Shown here one piece after another: positions 1 to 5,383 of a stretch of DNA of 10,977 bases (its first letter is position 1; each line of letters starts with the position of its first letter). Both the position numbers and the translations under genes were made by a program. Origin of the DNA: Candidatus Aminicenantota bacterium. Lineage in GTDB: Bacteria; Acidobacteriota; Aminicenantia; Aminicenantales; Aminicenantaceae. Under the pieces are notes generated by a model. It ran no database searches. It was not told the origin of the DNA and saw only the letters and a program-made list of their open reading frames with translations. The stretch is taken from the NCBI GenBank assembly GCA_030627155.1, contig DAOUSP010000026.1:1-10977 (forward strand). The letters are read 5' to 3'.

Positions 1-23
1 CGACTTCTTTTTAAATAATATAG

Positions 24-49
24 TCGTTGCGAGCGAAGCGCGGCAATCT
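24..49. repeat. REP-like GC-rich palindromic sequence
   Basis: A GC-rich stretch in AT-rich surroundings. TTGC and GCAA form its outer arms, and an inner GCG-AAG-CGC can fold as a small hairpin. Short sequences of this look (GCGAGCGAAGCG followed by GCAATCT) recur as dispersed intergenic repeats in many environmental bacterial genomes; that is from memory and not from a search. It lies downstream of the phosphorylase stop codon, but no T-run follows on the minus strand, so it is not a standard intrinsic terminator. Confidence 0.45.
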
Positions 50-63
50 AGCAACCTCGACTC

Positions 64-112
64 GTGAATAATCCAGGTTATATCAAGCTTTAGGCGTGGA
101 TAATCCAGGTTA
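64..112. repeat. Pair of 17-bp direct repeats at the 3' end of the phosphorylase gene
   Basis: Positions 64-80 and 96-112 read GTGAATAATCCAGGTTA and GTGGATAATCCAGGTTA, a 17-bp direct repeat with one mismatch and a 32-bp period. The second copy covers the stop codon (110-112) of the leftward gene. Two copies are too few to call an array. A small local duplication or a remnant of a dispersed repeat would both explain it. Confidence 0.5.
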
Positions 113-814
113 AACATTTTTAGTAATAAATGGAAAGAAGTAGCGGCGGATTTGTTTGCTAAATAAAAGTTTCCTAAAGCCAGTTGTCCATGACTTTGAT
201 TCAAGCTTATCGCTTATTATCATTAAAACTGCCGCATTTATTTTATAGAATTCGGCCAATGCGAAAACAGCCGAGGTTTCCATGTCCACAAAATCGATTT
301 GCTTTTTCCGTTTTTCAATTAACCAGGATTGAGTCTCCCTGAATGGAGCATCTGTGGAAACAATTACCCCTTCATGAAAATTCAGCTTTTGATCGATAAG
401 AACGCTTTCCAGAGCATTTTTTAAGGTTGAAGAAGGGCGAAATAGTTTTTTACGTGGAAAATAATGTTTTGAAGTTCCCTCTTCTGAATAAGCCAGGGAA
501 ATGCTTGTTGCTTCTGCTATATTCCCAAGGGGGCCTAAGGCTCCGCAAAATCCCAACAGAATTATTTCTTCTGCACCTGAAGCAATCAGGCATTCCAGGA
601 CGACTACAGCAGCCGAAGCTCCAATAACATTGTAGAGTACGGTTGAATTTCTAAGGGAATACAGGGTTGCGAATGCAAGGTTTTTTTCTTTTGAGGCATT
701 CGCCTTGAGTTTTTTTTGGATAATCCGTGAAGGAGTATCGCAGGGAATGTAAATAACTCTCTTGTGAAAAAATCCTTTTATTGGCTTTGATTTAACAATT
801 AGTTGATCATCCAT
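110..814 (-). CDS. Nucleoside phosphorylase family protein (PNP/UDP phosphorylase type)
   Basis: A 234-residue cytoplasmic protein of the family that splits the N-glycosidic bond of nucleosides with phosphate (or water) for salvage. Visible family signatures are a glycine/alanine turn GASAAVVVLE (65-74), the strand-turn GFCGALG (88-94), STDAPFRE (153-160), the ribose-binding MET segment with E179 inside VDMETSAVFALAEF (176-189), and SDK (201-203), where D202 sits at the usual base-contacting position. The layout is closest to uridine phosphorylase and MTA/SAH nucleosidase relatives, and length fits. The substrate cannot be assigned: the N-terminal phosphate-loop arginines are not clearly conserved, so a hydrolase is possible. 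The ATG at 814 has no Shine-Dalgarno sequence but lies close behind a plausible promoter. The gene is alone on its strand here and divergent from the ParB-like gene. Confidence 0.8.
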   Translation of the reverse strand: MDDQLIVKSKPIKGFFHKRVIYIPCDTPSRIIQKKLKANASKEKNLAFATLYSLRNSTVLYNVIGASAAVVVLECLIASGAEEIILLGFCGALGPLGNIAEATSISLAYSEEGTSKHYFPRKKLFRPSSTLKNALESVLIDQKLNFHEGVIVSTDAPFRETQSWLIEKRKKQIDFVDMETSAVFALAEFYKINAAVLMIISDKLESKSWTTGFRKLLFSKQIRRYFFPFITKNV

Positions 815-829
815 TTTAAACGCAGAATC

Positions 830-858
830 AAGATAACAAAAAAACCCTGTACGGGCAA
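830..858 (-). promoter_or_regulatory. Possible sigma-70 promoter of the phosphorylase gene
   Basis: On the minus strand TTGCCC (853-858) and TATCTT (830-835) are separated by exactly 17 bp; each matches its consensus at 4 of 6 positions. Transcription would start near 823, giving a leader of only about 8 nt before the ATG at 814. This agrees with the absence of a ribosome binding site. Moderate matches in AT-rich DNA arise easily by chance. Confidence 0.35.
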
Positions 859-881
859 GACTCTTTTCGCCTTAACGAGGA

Positions 882-1122
882 AAGACCTGTGGATGGCTTT
901 GCTCCCCTCAGATTTTATACGCCATTCCCTCGCCTCCCCCTTCGGCGGCCTCGAAACTCCGCATCTAAGCCCCAATCGTTATTTATCGCCTGTTGCCTTC
1001 TGAATCGTAGTGGTTTGTTTGGTCTCATGCTCAGACATCCTCGGCCGTCTTGGCAAGATTCCCTTGGGGTCGGTTCGGGAAGGCTAAATCTTCGAAGGTC
1101 GCTTCAGCCATCCACAGGTCTT
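882..1122. repeat. 241-bp imperfect palindrome with perfect 17-bp terminal inverted arms
   Basis: AAGACCTGTGGATGGCT at 882-898 is the exact reverse complement of 1106-1122. Partial complementarity continues inward: GCTCCCCTCAGATTTTATACGCC on one side against the complement of the segment around 1083-1103, then TTCCC and CCCC blocks, up to a centre near 1000. The whole element could form one long interrupted hairpin. It is GC-richer than its flanks and fills most of the 396-bp divergent gap (815-1210). Frames crossing it show no recognisable protein. It may be a MITE-like or REP-type mobile repeat or a structured RNA. No convincing target-site duplication flanks it, and no other full copy is in the window. 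The rest of the gap holds only the possible phosphorylase promoter and AT-rich DNA. Confidence 0.7.
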
Positions 1123-1210
1123 AATCATTGTATTTTATTATGGAAAAAAGATGCTTACAATTTCATCATCTGAATGGACTATGCGGCCTGCTTCCTTTAA
1201 AATATAATGC

Positions 1211-2164
1211 ATGAGAAAAGATTATTTATTATTAAAGGATATTTCTCTAACAGATGAAAGGTTCCGTATTTCACACTTTTTTTCTTTGGATAAACTTCTT
1301 CTTTCAATAAAGAAAGTTGGGCTCATCAATCCACCCATGGTTGTATTTCGTGATAGCCAGTATATCATTGCCTCTGGCTGGAAAAGATTGTTCGCCTGTA
1401 TGAAATTAAAATGGAAAAGAATTCCAGTTTATATTCTTGATGAGCAGGATGACAAAGAAATATTCATAAAAATCCTTTATGAAAATTTAGCTCTGCGGGA
1501 ATACACTTTATTGGAAAAAGCTGAAATTTTACTTAAGCTTAAGAAATTTCGAGTGGAAGAAAGAGAACTAATTCAAACATACCTTCCGCTTTTAGATGTT
1601 CCTCCGACTGCTCGTTTTTTGGAAAAATATTTAACAATTTCCAAAGTTAAAAAAGAAATAAAAAAGATTATTCATGAAAGGAACATGTGTTTTGCGGCTG
1701 TTTGCCTGCTGTTAAGGTTTGAATCTACAGAAAGGCGCTTCCTTATTCCATTGTTGAAGCCTTTAGGACAAAACAAACAAAAAGAGCTTCTTGAAGACCT
1801 TTATGAGCTTTGCCAAAGGAACAGAATTTCTGCTAAAGATATACTTCAATTTAAAGATATTCAAAGAATACAGAAGGATGAGAAATTGTCTCATATACAG
1901 AAGGCAGAACGAATTCGTCTGATGATAAAACGAAAACGCTATCCAACTGTTTTTCAATGGACTGATACTTTCAAGGAAACACTGAAAAAGATATCTTGGC
2001 CTGATGAAATAACGATTAAACCCGCTCCTTTTTTTGAGACAGAACAGCTATTCCTTTCTTTTTCATTTAAAACCAGGGATGAATTTCTTGATAAGCTACA
2101 AAAGCTTAAGGCAACAGCTCAAAAGAAGGAGTTTTCTGAGATACTAACGCATTTCAATGGCTGA
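1211..2164 (+). CDS. ParB N-terminal (ParB/Srx-fold) domain protein paired with an SPL-like radical SAM enzyme
   Basis: A 317-residue protein whose first ~110 residues match the ParB/sulfiredoxin fold: an opening strand LLLKDISLTDERF, a helix and GLINPPMVV (37-45) resembling the ParB 'GLxxPixV' segment, ASGWKRLFA (54-62) at the place of the GERR nucleotide-binding box, IPVYILD (71-77), and ENLALRE (91-97) followed by LLEKAEIL at the place of ENIQRxxLxxxEEA. In canonical ParB these boxes bind CTP and control DNA clamping; here they are altered but recognisable. Residues ~110-245 are helical and highly basic and may bind DNA. The C-terminal ~70 residues match nothing I know. There is no ParA partner, so chromosome segregation is unlikely. 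An in-frame stop at 1205-1207 makes 1211 the first ATG; no Shine-Dalgarno sequence is visible. Its last 8 nt overlap the radical SAM gene, which indicates co-translation and probably a shared pathway. Confidence 0.75.
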   Translation: MRKDYLLLKDISLTDERFRISHFFSLDKLLLSIKKVGLINPPMVVFRDSQYIIASGWKRLFACMKLKWKRIPVYILDEQDDKEIFIKILYENLALREYTLLEKAEILLKLKKFRVEERELIQTYLPLLDVPPTARFLEKYLTISKVKKEIKKIIHERNMCFAAVCLLLRFESTERRFLIPLLKPLGQNKQKELLEDLYELCQRNRISAKDILQFKDIQRIQKDEKLSHIQKAERIRLMIKRKRYPTVFQWTDTFKETLKKISWPDEITIKPAPFFETEQLFLSFSFKTRDEFLDKLQKLKATAQKKEFSEILTHFNG

Positions 2165-3272
2165 AAAACTATATTACCCGGAAAAAATATATATTGAGAA
2201 GGGCAGTTTAGATTTTCCTTCCACAAGAAAAATATTAAAAACCGCTTCCAATGTGCCCTTTGAAGTCATAAAAAATCCTGATGATTTAGTTGAGGCATTA
2301 AATACATCAATAGACCCAATTTCAGAAGCTAAAAAATATCTGTTGATAACCCGGCAGATGGGGGAATTCGTGAAGCCATGTCCATGCACGACTCATTGTA
2401 TAGGATGTAATTATTTTATTATCAATTTATACCTCAATTGCCCTTTAGATTGTTCATATTGCATATTGCAGAACTACTTAAGCAATCCCTTTATTACTGT
2501 CCATGTGAACTTACAGAGGTTATGGGATCAGCTTGATGAATTTATAAAGGCGCAGAAGGGAAGGACTTTTAGAATAGGGACTGGGGAACTGAGTGATTCA
2601 CTGGCATTGGATCATCTCACAGAATATTCCAGGGATTTGATATCTTATTTTCGAATGAAGAAAAATGTTCTTTTTGAATTTAAAACAAAGACCGTGAATA
2701 TCCAGAATATATTAGATATAGAACCAGCAGAAAACATTATAATTGCATGGTCTCTGAATACTTCAAAGGTTTCAAAAGAAGAAGAAACAATAGCTCCTTC
2801 TGTGGCTGAAAGAATTGAGGCAGCAAAAGAGGCCGTTAAAAAAGGATACCGTGTGGCATTCCATTTTGATCCGATTATTCGATATCCAGAGTGGGAAGAG
2901 GACTATGAGCAAACAATATGTCTTCTATTGAAGAAAGTGAATCCTTTAAAAATCGCATGGATCAGCTTGGGAAGTCTAAGATTTCCCCCAAACTTAAAAA
3001 AAACGATTCAGGAAAGGTTTCCCTACTCAAAAATTACATACGAGGAATTGGTGCCTGGAATAGATGGAAAACTCAGATATTTTAAGCCGCTAAGAATAGA
3101 GCTTTATATGAAGCTTGTGAAAAACATACGGCTTAATAAGAAAGCCGAGAAGGTCCCTTTATATTTTTGTATGGAAACAGATGAAGTTTGGAGGAAGGTT
3201 TTAAAAATGAAACCAAAGGGCAAGAAAGATGTTGAAGATTATCTCTCTCGCCCCTTGGTTTTCAATAAGTAA
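2157..3272 (+). CDS. Spore photoproduct lyase-like (SPL family) radical SAM protein
   Basis: A 371-residue homologue of SplB, which uses a 4Fe-4S cluster and S-adenosylmethionine to reverse the spore thymine dimer. The cluster motif is C95-X3-C99-X2-C102, followed by ILQNYL where SplB has YLQ. Collinear matches to SplB as I recall it include LYYPEKIYIE at the N terminus, a DHLT segment (152-155), the strand near IIAWSLN, ERIEAAKEAVKKGY (218-231), and the DPI-WEEDY region (239-250). Two differences stand out. The segment aligned with SplB's catalytic-cysteine region (SCTSD) reads TGELSD (142-147) with no cysteine, and the tyrosine after the third cluster cysteine is isoleucine. An extra C75-X-C77-X3-C81-X2-C84 motif precedes the cluster. 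It is therefore probably not a true spore-dimer lyase; the substrate is unknown. The ATG overlaps the upstream gene's stop and has no proper ribosome site, which suggests translational coupling. Confidence 0.85.
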   Translation: MAEKLYYPEKIYIEKGSLDFPSTRKILKTASNVPFEVIKNPDDLVEALNTSIDPISEAKKYLLITRQMGEFVKPCPCTTHCIGCNYFIINLYLNCPLDCSYCILQNYLSNPFITVHVNLQRLWDQLDEFIKAQKGRTFRIGTGELSDSLALDHLTEYSRDLISYFRMKKNVLFEFKTKTVNIQNILDIEPAENIIIAWSLNTSKVSKEEETIAPSVAERIEAAKEAVKKGYRVAFHFDPIIRYPEWEEDYEQTICLLLKKVNPLKIAWISLGSLRFPPNLKKTIQERFPYSKITYEELVPGIDGKLRYFKPLRIELYMKLVKNIRLNKKAEKVPLYFCMETDEVWRKVLKMKPKGKKDVEDYLSRPLVFNK

Positions 3273-3323
3273 AACGTTAAATTAGGAAGTCAATGCTGAA
3301 AACGTCAGAGAACAAGATGGTTA

Positions 3324-3752
3324 TTAATCCACCGCCCCTGTCCCTGTCTTTTTTTCCGTTATGATTCCTACAATATCTACACCCGCATCTTTTAAAACTT
3401 CAATAACATCAATGATATTGCCATATTCTAATTCCTGGTCAGCTCTCAAGTATAGCCTAGGGTCACTTGAAGATAAAAAAGCATCTTCAAGGAGAATCAA
3501 CAGATTATCCATAGTTGCTTGGTCCTGATTCACGTACATTGTCCCATCTTTCTTAATAGAAAGGACAATTTCAGGATTTTCAGGCAGGTTAATAGTGTTA
3601 AGAGCAGTGGGGAGGCGGACATCGACGCCCTTATGAATCATAGGAGTGACAACCATGAAGATTATCAAGAGAACAAGAAGAACGTCACAAAGGGGAACAA
3701 CATTCGGTTCAGCGTTGAGATCGCTCTCTTTTTTACCTACAGCAAATGCCAT
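3324..3752 (-). CDS. exbD: Biopolymer transport protein ExbD/TolR family
   Basis: A 142-residue inner-membrane protein with one N-terminal transmembrane helix (about 22-40) and a periplasmic domain. The helix opens with the proton-carrying aspartate D23 in LCDVLLVLLIIFMVVTP, the family signature, preceded by the typical cytoplasmic NAEPNVVPL. The rest (GVDVRLPTA, then VLSIKKDGTMYVN, LRADQELEYGNIIDVIEVLKDAG) is the usual ExbD periplasmic fold. With ExbB it converts proton flow into motion that energises TonB. It is the last gene of tonB-exbB-exbD, 41 bp after exbB, with its own GAGGTG ribosome site (3757-3763). It converges with the radical SAM gene across a 51-bp gap in which I see no clear terminator. 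TolR is the alternative name, but the adjacent TonB favours ExbD. Confidence 0.93.
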   Translation of the reverse strand: MAFAVGKKESDLNAEPNVVPLCDVLLVLLIIFMVVTPMIHKGVDVRLPTALNTINLPENPEIVLSIKKDGTMYVNQDQATMDNLLILLEDAFLSSSDPRLYLRADQELEYGNIIDVIEVLKDAGVDIVGIITEKKTGTGAVD

Positions 3753-3793
3753 TTTACACCTCTTTTCTAAATAAATCTATTCATCGAAAGTTA

Positions 3794-4480
3794 TTAAATG
3801 CTTTCTTTTGTCGACTGTTTACGGATGAAGAAATCAACAATTTCTGAGGACGCATTAGTCATTTCTGTGTTATAGATCTCAACCTTTCCTGATAATAAAT
3901 TGTAGAACCATAGAGCAACAACTGCGACACCGATTCCAGCAGCTGTTGTAATCAAGGCTTCAGCAATACCTGACGCAACAGCTCCAATTCCACCAGAGCC
4001 TGTAATAGCCATTCCTCGGAACGCATTGATGATACCAAAAATTGTCCCGAATAGCCCGATAAAGGGAGAAGAAGTAGCGATAGTTGCAAGAACAGTGAGC
4101 CCTTTCTTTAATTCTTGTGTAAACATATTGGTAGCTCTTTCGCATCCTCTTTGGGCAGTTTCAATTTGCTCTTCGAAAGACAGATTTGCCTCTTTCCCTT
4201 CCAGGAACTCTTTTATTCCAGCAGCAGTAATTCGGGCTAAATGGCTTCCCTTGTTTTCTTTCTTAGTAGAAAGTATCAAGGCTTCCTGGATTTTCCCGAT
4301 TTTGAGCAATTCAGCAAGTTTAGGTGCAACTTCTCTGGATTTTTTTCTGGTCCTGGAGAAAAATAGTATTCTTTCAATAAAGAGATAGAGAGCAATAACA
4401 GAAAGGAATATAAGAGAGATAGCGACTGTCTTGGCTACAGCTCCCATGGATTGCCACATTTCAATCAGACCAAATTGCAT
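3794..4480 (-). CDS. exbB: MotA/TolQ/ExbB proton channel family protein
   Basis: A 228-residue inner-membrane protein with three predicted transmembrane helices: about 16-38, 130-155 and 172-195. The cytoplasmic loop between the first two is long and charged, as in ExbB and TolQ. Family signatures are LATIATSSPFIGLFGTIFGI (131-150) and EALITTAAGIGVAVVA (174-189). E174 sits where E. coli ExbB has its channel-lining glutamate (E176). ExbB pentamers surround ExbD and form the proton path that drives TonB. The start is well supported by AAGGAGGT (4488-4495), the strongest ribosome site in the window, 7 nt before the ATG. That fits the need for more ExbB than TonB in the complex. Gaps of 44 and 41 bp separate it from tonB and exbD. 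Confidence 0.94.
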   Translation of the reverse strand: MQFGLIEMWQSMGAVAKTVAISLIFLSVIALYLFIERILFFSRTRKKSREVAPKLAELLKIGKIQEALILSTKKENKGSHLARITAAGIKEFLEGKEANLSFEEQIETAQRGCERATNMFTQELKKGLTVLATIATSSPFIGLFGTIFGIINAFRGMAITGSGGIGAVASGIAEALITTAAGIGVAVVALWFYNLLSGKVEIYNTEMTNASSEIVDFFIRKQSTKESI

Positions 4481-4501
4481 TTTATGTACCTCCTTTTAAA
4501 T

Positions 4502-4528
4502 ATAGAAAGCCATTTTAAGCTTTTCTAT
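4502..4528 (-). promoter_or_regulatory. Stem-loop at the tonB-exbB junction
   Basis: ATAGAAAGC (4502-4510) and GCTTTTCTAT (4519-4528) are complementary apart from one bulged base, with an 8-nt loop. The hairpin covers the tonB stop codon (TAG, 4525-4527) and ends just before the exbB ribosome site. No T-run follows on the minus strand, so it is more likely an RNA-stability or processing element than a terminator. Confidence 0.4.
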
Positions 4529-5301
4529 TTTAATTTAAAATTAACAGTAACTGTAAAAATAACTCCTCGGGGACGACCGTTGATGATCATGGGTTCATAA
4601 ACCCATTGACGAACAGCATCTATTGCCGACTGATCAAGGAGTGGAACAGACCTTAGAAGTTTAATGTTTTGAACACGGCCATAAATATCGGTGGTGGCTT
4701 CGAGAATAACAGTGCCTTCCACCCTGGCTTGTCGTGCGATTTCAGGATACACAGGTTCGACTCGCTTAACTAATCTTGGTTGTTTAATTTCTCCAATGGC
4801 TCTGACAGGTGCTTCAACTTCGCCAACGACACCGCCAAGAACACCGCCAACGACACCGCCAAGCACTCCACCAATTACTCCGCCTTCGACTCCGCCTTCG
4901 ACTCCGCCTTCGATTCCGATGTCGGAAAGTTCTTCTTCGGCGATTTCTTCAGGGATTTCTACAGGAGCAACAAGCTGTCCTGGCTGGATTGTAGCCCTGG
5001 TCTGAACAGGCTTGATTCGAGTCCTGGTTTTGGAACTTGAACGTTTTTTAGCTGGTGGTGGTGGAGGAGGTGGTGGGGGTGGTGGAGGAGCAAGAAAAGT
5101 GCTGTATACTTCTACAGTGGGTAAGTTTTCTGTTTGCAAGAACGGTAAAACTATCATTGCGGCAACGATAGTAGCATGAAGAAGAAAAGCTATAGGGAAA
5201 GCTAAAGCTTTTGTTGCTCTGCTTTTTTCGGCAGAAAAGAATGAGTCTTTGAAAAGATAAGGTATTTCTTCCGATTTTTTCGGTTTTACTTTTTCAACCA
5301 T
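4525..5301 (-). CDS. tonB: Energy transducer TonB
   Basis: A 258-residue protein anchored in the inner membrane that spans the periplasm and transmits ExbB-ExbD energy to outer-membrane receptors. Domains in order: a basic cytoplasmic tail (1-30); one transmembrane helix (about 33-56, with the helix histidine H42 typical of TonB); 12 prolines (72-83); a basic patch KKRSSSKTRTRIK; an acidic segment (117-131); eight glycine-rich tetrapeptides of GGV type (131-162); and a TonB_C domain (about 172-258) with VKRVEPVYPEIARQARVEGT and WVYEPMIINGRP, both diagnostic. Glycine-rich GGV linkers of this kind are common in Acidobacteriota/Aminicenantes-type TonB in my recollection. The start is supported by AGAGGT (5308-5313). 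It is the first gene of its trio, behind a near-consensus promoter, and is followed by a stem-loop and exbB. Confidence 0.93.
   Translation of the reverse strand: MVEKVKPKKSEEIPYLFKDSFFSAEKSRATKALAFPIAFLLHATIVAAMIVLPFLQTENLPTVEVYSTFLAPPPPPPPPPPPPAKKRSSSKTRTRIKPVQTRATIQPGQLVAPVEIPEEIAEEELSDIGIEGGVEGGVEGGVIGGVLGGVVGGVLGGVVGEVEAPVRAIGEIKQPRLVKRVEPVYPEIARQARVEGTVILEATTDIYGRVQNIKLLRSVPLLDQSAIDAVRQWVYEPMIINGRPRGVIFTVTVNFKLK
4816..4911 (-). repeat. Eight degenerate 12-bp tandem repeats encoding GGV tetrapeptides in tonB
   Basis: Each 12-bp unit encodes one tetrapeptide, in order EGGV (three times), IGGV, LGGV, VGGV, LGGV, VGEV. The three EGGV units are nearly identical in DNA, and the others differ mainly at the first codon and at third positions. 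In-frame 12-bp gain or loss by slippage would change linker length without breaking the gene. Confidence 0.8.
5053..5088 (-). repeat. Twelve-codon polyproline tract in tonB
   Basis: Thirty-six bp of GGN-type triplets on the plus strand encode P72-P83 of TonB. The run forms a stiff periplasmic rod, in the position of the Pro-rich spacer of E. coli TonB. A run of 12 prolines would be expected to need elongation factor P for efficient translation. Confidence 0.85.
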
Positions 5302-5343
5302 TTTTTTACCTCTTTTCTAAGATAATCCGATTCTTAAAATAAA

Positions 5344-5372
5344 ATTATAAATGAAAAAAACATTTTTGACAA
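5344..5372 (-). promoter_or_regulatory. Strong sigma-70-type promoter of tonB-exbB-exbD
   Basis: On the minus strand TTGTCA (5367-5372, 5 of 6 matches to the -35 consensus) and TATAAT (5344-5349, a perfect -10) are separated by exactly 17 bp. The expected start near 5337 gives a leader of about 36 nt that contains the tonB ribosome site. The promoter lies wholly in the 82-bp secF-tonB gap, so the trio can be transcribed independently of the sec genes. No clear Fur-box palindrome is seen around it. Confidence 0.75.
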
Positions 5373-5383
5373 TAGTAAAAATA

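Noticed and set aside
803..1173. Short plus-strand open frames (66 and 94 residues) upstream of the ParB-like gene
   Set aside because: They run across the long palindrome, show no protein-family similarity and have no ribosome site. The frames reflect the GC-rich repeat.
1203..1208. TATAAT immediately before the ParB-like ATG as a -10 element
   Set aside because: Transcription would start inside the gene, and no -35-like hexamer lies at proper spacing.
1211..2164. ParB-like gene as part of a chromosome or plasmid partition locus
   Set aside because: No ParA-type ATPase and no parS-like TGTTTCACGTGAAACA sequence are visible; its partner is a radical SAM gene.
3273..3355. Possible bidirectional terminator between the radical SAM gene and exbD
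   Set aside because: A T-run is present near 3348 but no stable GC stem precedes it, and only a 5-bp AACGT/ACGTT pair is found in the gap.
4589..4606. 7-bp perfect hairpin (ATGGGTT-CATA-AACCCAT) inside tonB
   Set aside because: It lies within the conserved TonB_C coding region; chance is sufficient.
4691..5040. Plus-strand frames rich in Thr/Pro/Ser or Arg opposite tonB
   Set aside because: They are antisense shadows of the GGV tandem repeat and have no support of their own.
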